Source: Planctomycetaceae bacterium (GTDB lineage Bacteria > Planctomycetota > Planctomycetia > Planctomycetales > Planctomycetaceae). From it: DNA of 64,000 nt. Positions 47,707 through 56,795 of the stretch are shown one piece after another; within the stretch, counting starts at the first letter, position 1; the number at the start of each line of letters is the position of its first letter. Location: the NCBI GenBank assembly GCA_021732995.1, contig JAKFWA010000038.1, positions 35,782 to 99,781 on the forward strand, read 5' to 3'. Made by a program: the position numbers and the translations under genes. Below the pieces are notes generated by a model. That model was not told the DNA's origin and made no database searches. It saw nothing but the letters and a program-made list of their open reading frames with translations.

Positions 47707-49368
47707 ATGTCGTCCGCGTGGGGTGTCCTGCGATCCGCTTTGAGAACACTGCGCACGCGGTGTCTCGAACGCGTACATCGCGACGAGCGCGGTTCCATCA
47801 GCATTGTCACGGTCTTCACGCTGCTGATGTTCACGATCCTGCTGGTGATGCTGGTCAACATCGGCACGCACGTGGACGACAAGCTCAAGATGCAGAACGC
47901 CGCGGATGCCTCGACGTACTCGGGCGGCCTGGTGCTGGCGCGCGGCATGAACGGCATCGCGTTCGGTAATCATCTGCTGTGCGATGTCTTCGCGATGACC
48001 GCCTTCCTGCGCGAAGCCCGCGATCGCAACGCCGAGTCTCAAGTGCCAACGGTGCTCGCAGCCTGGCGCCGTACTGGCGAACTGCTGCAGAACGCCGAGT
48101 TCCAGAAGTTCCGTCTGCTGGGGCAAGCGATTGTCGACAAGGTTCCTAAAGAGCAAGAGGCAGTAACCGCCTACGGCGAAATGTCCGCTTCCGCCGCGCG
48201 GCTGACTCTGCCTGTCTTTGAACACATTCTGGCAGAACGACTGATTGGCCGCTTTCAGCGCGACTTACTGGAAACCGTGCCGCAGATCGCTCAACAGGTG
48301 ACGAACGAGGTCGCGCGCCGTCACGGCCTGCTGGGACCGAGCGACGACGATGGCTCATCAGCGCTGGCCGCTCGGTACGAGGAGCAGCGCGGGCGTCAGT
48401 ATGGAGTGCTCTGGAAGACGTCGGTGCAACCGGTGGCACTCGGAGATGAGGTCACTCCTCAACGGCGTACGCTGCCGATCGTGGACCCGGACCCGAACGA
48501 ACTCGACTACCCGCAGCTCGACTTTGCGGAGGAATACCTGCGTGCGGCTCTGCAGCAGCGGCGAGACATTTCGAAGCGGTACCTCAACGACTGGAACTTC
48601 GACCGCCTGACCTTATTCCGGCTAGGAGCGAAGATGTCTTCGTTCTACCCGCTGTGGCGCGCGGCGACCTGCGGGCAACTCGAAAAGCTGCTGAATCAGG
48701 ACTATCCGCTGACAAACCTCCCTCTGGTGATTCGTCGCACCGACGACGGGCGCGAGATGCAGGCCATCATTCGTCAGTCTGAGAACTTGTTTCCGGATTT
48801 CCGAATGTCGGTGCTCAATGATTCAGACTATCCCATCGTGATGGATGGCATCCGCGGGGCGGTGGATCTCAATAATTATCTCGATCACAACTTCCATTTT
48901 GTGGGTGTTGTGACGAGACGGCACCGACCCGAAACGGGTCCCGGCGTGTTCCATAACCTGCTGTCCAATCAAAGCGACGCGCAGACTTTTTCGCAGGCGA
49001 TGCTGTTCATTCCCCGTCCACGCAAAGTGCTGGGCGATCGCAGCAGGCGCACGGGAGGCTCGGGGAGTCAGTTGGAAAGCCTCGGAGGAACCTTTGGCTA
49101 CACCGCCGAGGTCGGTTCTGGTGGAGCTACTTTAGGCGGAGGCCAACAACGTCCCGTTAACGTCTATGACGAAATCTGGTTTCTGGAGGGCTGGCCAACC
49201 AACTTCGACTTGTTCAATCAGAACTGGATGGTGCAGCTCGTCCCGGCGACGACTCGCAACATGCCGCAGATTCTCGGAGCAAATCCCGGCGGAGATCTGT
49301 CCGCGTTTCGGATGCCGAATTATGGCAATCTGCCGTCGAGAACAATCAAGCAGGTAAATCACCACTAA
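47707..49368 (+). CDS. TadG/Flp-pilus-assembly-like protein
   Basis: A GAGGAAA site precedes the ATG. The 553-residue protein has a short basic N-terminus, then DERGSISIVTVFTLLMFTILLVMLVNIGTHVDDKLKMQNAADASTYSGGLVLARGMN. This is the membrane segment and AADAAAxAGA-like motif of TadG/Flp pilus-assembly proteins. The large C-terminal part is soluble and unrecognised. TadG-like proteins are anchored in the membrane with the bulk outside. The gene is followed after 1 bp by a TadE-like gene and then a ComEA-like gene. No Flp pilin, TadA ATPase or secretin gene is nearby. Confidence 0.75.
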   Translation: MSSAWGVLRSALRTLRTRCLERVHRDERGSISIVTVFTLLMFTILLVMLVNIGTHVDDKLKMQNAADASTYSGGLVLARGMNGIAFGNHLLCDVFAMTAFLREARDRNAESQVPTVLAAWRRTGELLQNAEFQKFRLLGQAIVDKVPKEQEAVTAYGEMSASAARLTLPVFEHILAERLIGRFQRDLLETVPQIAQQVTNEVARRHGLLGPSDDDGSSALAARYEEQRGRQYGVLWKTSVQPVALGDEVTPQRRTLPIVDPDPNELDYPQLDFAEEYLRAALQQRRDISKRYLNDWNFDRLTLFRLGAKMSSFYPLWRAATCGQLEKLLNQDYPLTNLPLVIRRTDDGREMQAIIRQSENLFPDFRMSVLNDSDYPIVMDGIRGAVDLNNYLDHNFHFVGVVTRRHRPETGPGVFHNLLSNQSDAQTFSQAMLFIPRPRKVLGDRSRRTGGSGSQLESLGGTFGYTAEVGSGGATLGGGQQRPVNVYDEIWFLEGWPTNFDLFNQNWMVQLVPATTRNMPQILGANPGGDLSAFRMPNYGNLPSRTIKQVNHH

Positions 49369-49369
49369 C

Positions 49370-50539
49370 ATGCAACGGATCAGGCTCAATCAACAAATGC
49401 AGCACAGCGGTGTCCGCGCGATCGGACGACAGCGCCGCGCCGGGCTTGCGCCTGTTGAGCTGACGTTGAGCCTGCCCATTCTGCTGTTCGTGATGGCCTT
49501 GATGGTGATCATCGGAACGACGGCGGCTTGGAAAGCGCGAGCCGTGAGTGTTGCTCGCGAAGCCGTGTGGCGTACGAACCTGAGGCGCACGGGAGCCAAC
49601 GACCCGCATCCGCGCACCTGGCCGAACGACGCGCGGATGACCGTCGCGAACAGTTCGAGAGCGATCCTGCCGAATGATCCTTACAGCCAGCATGTCGTCG
49701 TGCGCGGTCCGATTCTAACCGCACCGACCGGCGAGGCACTGCCCGTCCGCAATGATCTGTCTGACATGGATGGTGGTCTGCGTCGGGGAATCGCCGGTAT
49801 TGAGCGGCCCTACCCGATGCTGCGGCGTCTGGGACGCATCGATCTGGAACGCGATCACGCGTTGCTCCAGGATCAATGGACCTATCTGGAGATGGGTTAT
49901 CCCAACAACTGGATGCGCCGCGTGCTGCGGATCTACCCGATTGATCTCGCGGCGCTGATGCCGACGGAGACGCAACGCTACATGACCGCCGCGCTGGCGA
50001 TTCTGCAGAACCCCAACTTGCCGATTCTGCAGATGCTCGACAACGACGACGAACTGCGTCAGCCGACTCCCGGCGGCCTTCAGTATGAACCGCCCTACGG
50101 CATTGGCTTCGCGCCCGACTATCACTTCCCGGAACGCAACCCGCTTCGCGCCCGCCTGCTGAACCCCGATCTGGTGTGTTCGTTCAACATCAGCGACTTG
50201 AAGGACTCCCTCACTGATCCGCTGTTTCAGGAAATCCGCGGACACTCGGGCATGCGCAGTGACCTCAGCCAATGCGGCGTCGCGGGACGACTGACTCGCG
50301 ACTACCTGCGGATGTACCAACAGCACATGCGACACATTGATTCCTTGCTGCATCGCCTCGGAATGCCTGCGTTTCCGGGTGACAGGCCGCCTCCAGTTAC
50401 CCAACCGCTACCCCCTCAGATCCAAGCCTACCTGATGTCGAAAGTGGGCGAGATGCGTGCTAATCGAGAGACCCTAGAACGCTACGTCGGCGAGTTGGAG
50501 CGATTCCGCGACTACCTGCTCGCGTTGAACGAGTCCTGA
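49370..50539 (+). CDS. TadE-like membrane protein
   Basis: The 389-residue protein has the TadE-type N-terminus RRAGLAPVELTLSLPILLFVMALMVIIGTTAAWKARAVSVAREAVWR: a prepilin-like segment with the invariant Glu five residues after the processing Gly. The remainder is soluble, rich in Arg and Pro, and unrecognised. TadE and TadG pseudopilins accompany Flp pili. The ATG is 1 bp after the TadG-like stop without its own good ribosome site, so translation is probably coupled. Confidence 0.75.
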   Translation: MQRIRLNQQMQHSGVRAIGRQRRAGLAPVELTLSLPILLFVMALMVIIGTTAAWKARAVSVAREAVWRTNLRRTGANDPHPRTWPNDARMTVANSSRAILPNDPYSQHVVVRGPILTAPTGEALPVRNDLSDMDGGLRRGIAGIERPYPMLRRLGRIDLERDHALLQDQWTYLEMGYPNNWMRRVLRIYPIDLAALMPTETQRYMTAALAILQNPNLPILQMLDNDDELRQPTPGGLQYEPPYGIGFAPDYHFPERNPLRARLLNPDLVCSFNISDLKDSLTDPLFQEIRGHSGMRSDLSQCGVAGRLTRDYLRMYQQHMRHIDSLLHRLGMPAFPGDRPPPVTQPLPPQIQAYLMSKVGEMRANRETLERYVGELERFRDYLLALNES

Positions 50540-50578
50540 AGGATCTTTCCTGGCTCCACTCATTGAGACCGACCGCGA

Positions 50579-50998
50579 ATGAATCTTTCGTCCTCGACAC
50601 CGCCCCAGACGCTCGATGAAGGCTCACCGGATAACAACGGGTCGTTCCTGTACCTGACGAACCGCGATGCCTGGACGGTGGCTGTTCTCGCTGCGGTCTG
50701 GTTGCTGCTGCTGTTGTCCAATCGGCAGTCTGCCGCAAATAGCGAGCGCATTCCGGGAACGCTGGCGCTGCAACCCGAGCAGGCCGGTTTGCGAATCGAG
50801 ATCAATCACGCATCGATGGCCGAGTTTCGACTGCTGGAAGGCATCGGTCCGGCACTGGCTCAGCGGATTATCGATGACCGCGACGAGCGTGGCCCGTTCC
50901 AATCTGTCGACGACCTGCAACGCGTCAAAGGCATCGGACCGAAGCTCGTGCAGAAGAATCGTCAGTGGATCAAGCGGGCTGATGTTTCAGGAAAGTAG
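50579..50998 (+). CDS. ComEA-like helix-hairpin-helix protein
   Basis: The 139-residue product has one membrane segment (WTVAVLAAVWLLLLLSN, about 33-50) and a C-terminal double helix-hairpin-helix domain: INHASMAEFRLLEGIGPALAQRIIDDRDERGPFQSVDDLQRVKGIGPKLVQKNRQWI. In competence systems ComEA binds double-stranded DNA outside the membrane for uptake. It follows the TadE-like gene by 39 bp on the same strand. Its association with pseudopilin-like genes is in keeping with a DNA-uptake or pilus function. No ComEC is in view. Confidence 0.85.
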   Translation: MNLSSSTPPQTLDEGSPDNNGSFLYLTNRDAWTVAVLAAVWLLLLLSNRQSAANSERIPGTLALQPEQAGLRIEINHASMAEFRLLEGIGPALAQRIIDDRDERGPFQSVDDLQRVKGIGPKLVQKNRQWIKRADVSGK

Positions 50999-51068
50999 TA
51001 GACACATTCCATGTGCCGTAACCCCTCTGCTGTATCACTGCGGACGGTACACGGAGTGTGCCTGCTAC
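50996..51068. repeat. GTAGnAGnCACATTCCATGT palindromic repeat, copy 3
   Basis: GTAGTAGACACATTCCATGT...ACGGAGTGTGCCTGCTAC. It starts inside the stop codon of the ComEA-like gene. Same family as 37893-37951 and 43591-43652; possibly a terminator. Confidence 0.65.
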
Positions 51069-51162
51069 GGTGAAGCCGATCGTCTTATAACATGCGATCT
51101 ATTTTCGGATGTCGTATAATTCGCACATCCACTTCTCATTTGAATGCTGCAGGATTTTTCTG

Positions 51163-52119
51163 ATGACCAGCAACCTTACCCGGCGTGAAGCTCTCGCAAC
51201 GGCGGCAATCGCATTTCTATCCACACCGCTCGCTGCGGATGAGGCCGCTCCTAAAGCTGCTCCCAAGCAGCGATGGCGAATTGGTGTTTCGACCTATTCG
51301 TTCTGGCACTTCAAGGGCGAGCCGGTCTCGATCGAAAGCTGCCTCGAACAGGCGGCCGACATGGGCTTTGATGGCGTGGAAATCCTGCACGTCCACATGG
51401 AAGAAGCGGCGAAGGCCAAAGGCGGCCGGGTCGATCCCCCGTATCTGCGAAGTATCAAGCAGCGGGCGTTTGCGTTGGGCTTGGACCTGATGGGCTTCTC
51501 GACGCATCAGGGCTTCGTGACTCCTGATGCCGAGAAGCGCAAGGCCAACATCGGGCATACGGAACGCTGCCTCGAACTGGCGTATGAACTGGGTATTCCC
51601 ACCATTCGAGTCAACACGGGACGCTGGGGCACATCAAAGAACTTCGACGAGCTGATGGCCAACAAGGGCATCGAGCCACATTTACCCGGGCACACCGATG
51701 ACGAAGGCTTTGAGTGGGTAAACGACAGCTTTCAGAAGCTACTGCCCAAGGCCGAAAGCTGCGGCGTGGTGATGGGCCTGGAGAACCATTGGGGGCTCGG
51801 TCGCGATGCTGTCGGCGTGTTGCGAGTTGTCAACGCGATCAAATCGCCGTGGCTGAAAGTGACGCTCGACACCGGCAACTTCCTGGAGAACTCGTACGAG
51901 CAGATGGCCGCCATCGCACCACAGGCCGTGCTTGTGCAGGCGAAGACATATCCCGGCGGCGGTGAGTGGTATTCGCTCGACATCGACTACTCGAAGGTCG
52001 CGTCCATCCTGCAAGCGGCAAACTATCGCGGCTACATTTCTCTGGAGATGGAGGGCAAGGAAGCTCCCGCAACGGCTGTCCCGAAAAGCCTGGAACTGCT
52101 GCGTCGCTCGTTCGGGTGA
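51163..52119 (+). CDS. sugar phosphate isomerase/epimerase-like protein (TIM barrel), Tat leader
   Basis: The frame opens at 51109, but the ATG at 51163 (MTSNLTRREALATAAIAFLSTPLAA) starts a twin-arginine leader, giving 318 residues. The body is an AP-endonuclease-2/xylose-isomerase-like barrel: RIGVSTYSFWHFKG, AADMGFDGVEILHVHME, VVMGLENHWGLGRDAVGVLRVV, WLKVTLDTGNF and GYISLEMEG. The Glu, His and Asp residues at the barrel mouth fit divalent-metal binding. Substrate unknown; planctomycetes have many paralogues. The nitrilase gene follows after 67 bp. Confidence 0.85.
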   Translation: MTSNLTRREALATAAIAFLSTPLAADEAAPKAAPKQRWRIGVSTYSFWHFKGEPVSIESCLEQAADMGFDGVEILHVHMEEAAKAKGGRVDPPYLRSIKQRAFALGLDLMGFSTHQGFVTPDAEKRKANIGHTERCLELAYELGIPTIRVNTGRWGTSKNFDELMANKGIEPHLPGHTDDEGFEWVNDSFQKLLPKAESCGVVMGLENHWGLGRDAVGVLRVVNAIKSPWLKVTLDTGNFLENSYEQMAAIAPQAVLVQAKTYPGGGEWYSLDIDYSKVASILQAANYRGYISLEMEGKEAPATAVPKSLELLRRSFG

Positions 52120-52186
52120 ACTACACAGTGGCGCTTTCACCTGTGTTTGGACCAACTTTAAGCTATCGATTGCTGGAGAATTCACC

Positions 52187-53017
52187 ATGCGTATCGGGCA
52201 TTGTCAGTTGGATTCGCAACTGGGAGATTTCGCGGGCAACCTCAAGCAGGTTGTGCGAGGACTCGAGCAGATGGACCGGGACCGCGTGGATGTTGTCTGT
52301 TTTCCGGAATGCTTTCTGACTGGGTATCCGGATGATGAAAAACTCGCGGCTGACGGTGCGTTTGCGGTTGATTCTCCGCAGATGATGCAATTGCTGCATG
52401 ATACATCCGGCGCCGAAGCCATGTTCATCGTGGGCTTCAACGAACGACGCGGCGGGGATCTTTATAATACCGCTGCCGTGGTTCATAAGGGGCACTTGCT
52501 GGGGACGTACAGTAAATGCTCGGCCTATATGAAGTTTCATCAGCAGGGGCGTGACTTTCCTGTGTTCACACACAAAGGTCTGACGTTCGGCATCGTGATC
52601 TGCTCGGACGGCGGGTATATCGAGCCCGCCCGGCTGCTGGCGCTCAAGGGGGCGAAAGTCATCTTCGCGCCACACTTCAACTACATCAACAAGGAAGGCT
52701 TAATAGGGCACTTCATGAAAGTGCGAGCGGACCACGTGGCTCGCGCGGTCGAGAACAGCGTCTACTTCGTGCGCGGCAACAACGTGTCACTGGGCAAGGA
52801 AGAGTCGATTAAGGCGTATGACGGTGTCGGCTATGGCGACAGCTATATCATCGATCCGCACGGCGAGATCATCGTTCGCAGTCGGCGACACGAAGAAGAT
52901 TATCTGTTTGTTGATATCGACACGAACATCATTGACCGAGCGTGGGGCGTCGGCCGGTCCCTGTGGAGTGCTCGCGAGTTCGGACAGATGCTGGTAAGCC
53001 TCAGCAGCGCCAAGTGA
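52187..53017 (+). CDS. carbon-nitrogen hydrolase (nitrilase superfamily)
   Basis: The long frame begins at 51932, overlapping the previous gene; ATG 52187 (MRIGHCQLDSQLGDFAGNL) is the correct start and gives 276 residues. The Glu-Lys-Cys triad is visible: Glu41 in CFPECFLTGYP, Lys110 in GTYSKCSAY and Cys139 in GIVICSDGGYIEPAR. The fold cleaves non-peptide C-N bonds of amides or nitriles. The N-terminal signature resembles the amidase domains of glutamine-dependent NAD synthetases, but no synthetase domain follows. Substrate unknown. It may be co-transcribed with the isomerase-like gene. Confidence 0.88.
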   Translation: MRIGHCQLDSQLGDFAGNLKQVVRGLEQMDRDRVDVVCFPECFLTGYPDDEKLAADGAFAVDSPQMMQLLHDTSGAEAMFIVGFNERRGGDLYNTAAVVHKGHLLGTYSKCSAYMKFHQQGRDFPVFTHKGLTFGIVICSDGGYIEPARLLALKGAKVIFAPHFNYINKEGLIGHFMKVRADHVARAVENSVYFVRGNNVSLGKEESIKAYDGVGYGDSYIIDPHGEIIVRSRRHEEDYLFVDIDTNIIDRAWGVGRSLWSAREFGQMLVSLSSAK

Positions 53018-53048
53018 GACTCGTGGAGCTGCTGCCGCGTGCCTGGTC

Positions 53049-54650
53049 TCAGTGATTGACGAAGAACTCCATCGAGGAGATCAAGGCCCACGCGGCATCT
53101 CGAATCGCGACGTCGCGCTCGCTGCCGGACTTACTGAGGAACGCCACGAAATCTGCCTGCTCGTCGGCGCTCGGTCGGCGTGACAAGATGGACAAGTAAA
53201 GTTCATCGACCAATTGAGTATTATCCTGCACGGCAGCCAGTCGATCGAGCAGGTTGCCGGGGCGGCGTTTGAGCACTTGAGTAAACGCGGCATCGTTGCG
53301 CCAGAAGAGTGCCCCCTTCACCGTGGAGTTCACCGTTTCTTCCGGGTCGCGAGCGTCGTTGGCGAAGGCATCGCTGAACCCCTTCTTGATCTGATCAGTC
53401 GCGGGCAGCGGACTGGCTCCGTCGTTCTTCGTCGCTCCGGTGGCACGTCCGATGTCCTCGGTGGCCTGCAGAGTGCTCCACATCAGTTGTTCGGATGACA
53501 GTCGTCGTTCGACCGCGACGAGGAACTTCGCGGGATCAACAGGCTTCGTCGGATCGGGTTCTTGCGATGACCGTTGATAGGCGGCGGTCAGTGCAATCTC
53601 TTTCAGCAGCCACTTGATATCAAAATTATGCGCGACCAGTTCAGTCGCCAGCAGATCCAGCATTTCAGGATGTGACGGCGGATTCGCCGAATGGTGCATG
53701 TCGAGCGGATGCACGATGCCGCGGCCCATCAGCACGAACCAGATACGGTTCGCGCCGTTCTTCGCGAACTGCCGGTTATCACGATGTGTAATTTCCTTGG
53801 AGAGCAGATCAACGCCACTGAACTCCGGACGTGGTGGCAGGTCTTTGGGGTTCTTTTTCTTATCGTCCACTTTCGGCGGCGGCACATCGAACTCCTTACC
53901 GCCGGGACTGCGCGGACCAATCTGAACCTTGGCGGGATCGAACACGGAAGCGAACTCCCATTTGCCGGGCATGGCTCGCTCACCGACCGCCGGGAACTTG
54001 ACGTCCGTCCGCACGAAGGTGTTGCGATAGACTGCGAACAGGCCCTGAAAGTCCGCCTGCTTGTAGTCATCAATGAAGAGATGGTTGTGGCACTCGGCAC
54101 ATTGCAGATCCATACCCAGGAACAGCCGTCCGACGTCACGCGTCAGGCCGGGATAGTCGATGGGGTTCTGACCGTAGTTCTCCAGCCGCTTGCTGAGGAA
54201 GAAACCCGCGGCGCGGGCACCTTCATTGTCGGCATCGGGGTTGAGCAGTTCGCGAGACAACTGGTCCCACGGTTTGTTCGCCGCAAACGAGGCCTTCAGG
54301 TACGTCTTGAAGTCGGGGTTCTCGCCGCGCCGTTCGAGCAGGATGACATTGAATGCATCCGCCATGCGATCCGCATACGTCGGTGCTGCGAAGAGTTCTT
54401 CAATCGCTTTCTGACGTTTGTCGGCAGCAGCGTTTGCTAGAAAGTCCCTTGTGGCCTGAGCCGTCGGAATGCGGCCGGCAAAGTCCAGCCAGATGCGGCG
54501 GAAGAACTCGGCATCGTCCGTGGGCTTGGCAGCAGTTCCACCTTTCGCGGCATCCTTGATGAGCGCATCCACGCGTTGATGAAGCGGAGCGTCGTCCGCG
54601 AGTACGGACTGCGTGATCAAGCACAGACAAACAAGAAGGATCGCGCGCAT
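53049..54650 (-). CDS. DUF1549/DUF1553 family protein with cytochrome-like CAECH
   Basis: The 533-residue protein has a signal peptide (MRAILLVCLCLITQSVLA), then DUF1549 (VDALIKDAA...FFRRIWLDFAGRIPTAQATRDFLA...DRMADAFNVILLERRG) with LFLGMDLQCAECHNHLF, a CxxCH heme-binding-like motif. A short DUF1553 part follows (NRIWFVLMGRGIVHPLDMHHSANPPSHPEMLDLLATEL, RSPSADEQ-like RRPSADEQADFVAFL). It is shorter than many family members. It lies immediately downstream of a DUF1501 gene on the same strand, the classic planctomycete pairing. Function of the pair is not established. Confidence 0.9.
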   Translation of the reverse strand: MRAILLVCLCLITQSVLADDAPLHQRVDALIKDAAKGGTAAKPTDDAEFFRRIWLDFAGRIPTAQATRDFLANAAADKRQKAIEELFAAPTYADRMADAFNVILLERRGENPDFKTYLKASFAANKPWDQLSRELLNPDADNEGARAAGFFLSKRLENYGQNPIDYPGLTRDVGRLFLGMDLQCAECHNHLFIDDYKQADFQGLFAVYRNTFVRTDVKFPAVGERAMPGKWEFASVFDPAKVQIGPRSPGGKEFDVPPPKVDDKKKNPKDLPPRPEFSGVDLLSKEITHRDNRQFAKNGANRIWFVLMGRGIVHPLDMHHSANPPSHPEMLDLLATELVAHNFDIKWLLKEIALTAAYQRSSQEPDPTKPVDPAKFLVAVERRLSSEQLMWSTLQATEDIGRATGATKNDGASPLPATDQIKKGFSDAFANDARDPEETVNSTVKGALFWRNDAAFTQVLKRRPGNLLDRLAAVQDNTQLVDELYLSILSRRPSADEQADFVAFLSKSGSERDVAIRDAAWALISSMEFFVNH

Positions 54651-54817
54651 GCGAGTCTCTTTCGGGATTCAAGGCGGGATGCGATGTAGGAGTTTGCAGT
54701 GGGCAGGCCCGCCTGAGCAAGCCTGTTTGCCGCGGCGGCCAGAACAAAGCTCCTGACTCATGCGGGCAGGACGGACGCGAGACGCGTCCGCCACGGAGAC
54801 TCTTTCTCCGCTGATGC

Positions 54818-56218
54818 TTACGAAAACAACTCGGAGATAGGTCTTCCGAGGGCCAGATGATGGGGGCGATGCTGCGGGTCGTAGATACGGGACTCGGGGT
54901 CGAGACCCAGGGTGGTATAAATGGTAGCCGCGATGTCTTCGGGGGTGACAGGGTTCAAGTGCGGGTAAGCCGCGTAGCGGTCGGATGCTCCATAGACGAA
55001 GCCCGGCTTCAAGCCGCCGCCTGCGAACAGCGCGCTGTAGCAATGCGGCCAATGATCGCGTCCGGCGGGAGTTGCTCCGGCTCCCGATGTGATCTGTCCC
55101 ATCTTCGGCGTGCGGCCGAATTCGCCCATCGCCACGACCAGCGTGTCTTCCAGCAAGCCGCGCTGAGCCAGATCTTCCAGCAGCGCCGAGAATCCACGAT
55201 CGAAGTAAGGCAGCAACGATTCACGCATCAGGGCAAAGTGCTGGCGGTGAGTATCCCAAGTTTGATCAATGCTGCGTCCTGTGCAGACCGTAACCAGCCG
55301 CACTCCGGATTCAATCAGTCTTCGAGCGGTCAGCAGACACTGGCCGAAATGCGGCAGTCCTCCGAACTTGCGAGCTTCCACCGACCGATCAACTCGATCC
55401 GGCAACCCATAGCGTTCGCGCACTGAATCAGGTTCAAGACTCAGATCAAACGCGCGTCGCGTTTCATCGGACTGCAGCAGCGTGAAGGCTTTTTCATAGT
55501 GAATCTGCATATCACCCACGGCCGCGCTGCGACGGGAATCATCCAGTGTTTCGAGCAACGCTCGACGCTGGCCCAGGCGACTGCGCGAGCTGTGTTGGGG
55601 GAACGTCAGTCCGGGCAGTTGATACTTCGGATCACTCGGATCGCCAGCGACGAACGGATCAAATGCCGCGCCCAGAAAGCCCGCTCGCTGGCCGGGAATG
55701 TCGTAATTATTATTCGACATAATATCCGGCAGATGCACGAACTCGGGCACCCGCCCATGCGGTCGCTGCTTCGCCAGCACCGCGCCGAAAGGCGGAAAAT
55801 TCTCCGGTTCATCGCGAATGATCAGCCGCCCTCCCGCAACGGGCGTGCGACCGGTCAGGGCGTAATAGCTGCTGGCATTGTGATCCACGATCGAATGATG
55901 CACCGCATTAACCAGCGTCACATGATGCATCTGCCGCGCGAGCAGCGGCAGATGATCGCACACCGGAGTCCCCGGCAACGTTGACGCGATGGGAGTGAAC
56001 TCGCCGCGATACTCGAGCGGGGCGTTCGGCTTCAAATCCCACAGGTCCTGAGTCGCCGGTCCTCCTTCCAGAAAGCACAGCACACAAGCCTTAGCGCGCC
56101 CCTGACGCGGCGCAGCAGACTCATCGCCCTTGAGCAAACGCGGCAGCGTCAGCCCGAGTGCTCCCAGCGAGCCAACTCGCAGAAAGTCACGTCGATGTTG
56201 CTCAAGGAATGGCATCAC
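54818..56218 (-). CDS. DUF1501 family protein, third copy
   Basis: The 466-residue protein starts MMPFLEQHRRDFLRVGSLGALGLTLPRLL, a twin-arginine leader. Conserved motifs are VLCFLEGGPATQDLWDLKPNAP, VNAVHHSIVDHNASSYYALTG, LTARRLIESGVRLVTVCTG, VVAMGEFGRTPKMG and HWPHCYSALFAGGGLKPGFVYGASD. It is followed by the DUF1549/DUF1553 gene after 168 bp, so it has the usual partner, unlike the two other copies in the window. Confidence 0.9.
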   Translation of the reverse strand: MMPFLEQHRRDFLRVGSLGALGLTLPRLLKGDESAAPRQGRAKACVLCFLEGGPATQDLWDLKPNAPLEYRGEFTPIASTLPGTPVCDHLPLLARQMHHVTLVNAVHHSIVDHNASSYYALTGRTPVAGGRLIIRDEPENFPPFGAVLAKQRPHGRVPEFVHLPDIMSNNNYDIPGQRAGFLGAAFDPFVAGDPSDPKYQLPGLTFPQHSSRSRLGQRRALLETLDDSRRSAAVGDMQIHYEKAFTLLQSDETRRAFDLSLEPDSVRERYGLPDRVDRSVEARKFGGLPHFGQCLLTARRLIESGVRLVTVCTGRSIDQTWDTHRQHFALMRESLLPYFDRGFSALLEDLAQRGLLEDTLVVAMGEFGRTPKMGQITSGAGATPAGRDHWPHCYSALFAGGGLKPGFVYGASDRYAAYPHLNPVTPEDIAATIYTTLGLDPESRIYDPQHRPHHLALGRPISELFS

Positions 56219-56505
56219 AACCGGCTCTCCAGCGTCTTAGGGAGCACTTCCGCCCACACAGGATGAGCATAGGTTACCGAGCCGACCCCGCGCAGAGCCA
56301 GCATTCTTGCAGGCAGGACCGTGGTAGGGTGGTGTCGAGCGCAGCGAAACCCACCAGTCGTTCGCAGAAGCGTGGCGCCACGCACCGCGAGTGAGACTAT
56401 GAGGAGGTCGAGCCGCTGGTGGTGTTATTAAAAGCTTGGCAAACGCAGTCGGAAGACGGTATTTCCCGACAAGAAAGGCATCACCACCTCGACTTCTTCA
56501 CAATT
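56219..56505. other. region between DUF1501 gene and cassette array, with repeats
   Basis: A known-looking dispersed motif, GTAGGGTGGTGTCGAGCGCA followed by GCGAAACCCACCA, lies at 56325-56357. An imperfect hairpin at about 56401-56500 (GAGGAGGTCGAG/CTCGACTTCTTC) may close the cassette array. No gene seen. Confidence 0.4.
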
Positions 56506-56619
56506 TCACCCTGTGGTGAGCATGGTAGGTGACCGTCGCTCGCCTACCCAGAACCCTTTACCCTTTTCAAATGCCTTGGCGATGTTCTTGGGCGTCTTCC
56601 ATAACCGCATCGTGGACAT
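56506..56619 (-). CDS. possible 37-aa cassette protein
   Basis: ATG 56617-56619, 21 bp beyond attC0, opens a 37-codon frame, MSTMRLWKTPKNIAKAFEKG..., ending TMLTTG. It is basic and lacks any hydrophobic segment. The position relative to attC0 is right for a cassette gene, but the length is small and no attC could be identified after it. It could also be the remnant of a longer gene. Confidence 0.35.
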   Translation of the reverse strand: MSTMRLWKTPKNIAKAFEKGKGFWVGERRSPTMLTTG

Positions 56620-56639
56620 GTTGAGTCCCGAGTCTTGGG

Positions 56640-56730
56640 GCCGAACGACAGTCGTAACCGGGCGGCCGCCGAGAGACTCTGATTTCACAACCCGCGTTGT
56701 CGGCCGCTCCGGTTCATCCGCGTGTTCGGC
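56640..56730 (-). repeat. attC0
   Basis: R boxes GCCGAAC (56640-56646) and GTTCGGC (56724-56730); inner GTAACCGGGCGGCCGCC pairs with GGCCGCTCCGGTT. Confidence 0.75.
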
Positions 56731-56795
56731 ATCAATGAGCCGCAGCAACAGGCGTCGACACATCCACTTGAAGCCCGTGATGACTTTACTGAATT

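Noticed and set aside
56506..56763. 85-codon reading of the last cassette ORF
   Set aside because: The upstream part translates attC0; only the 37-codon frame from 56619 could be a cassette gene.
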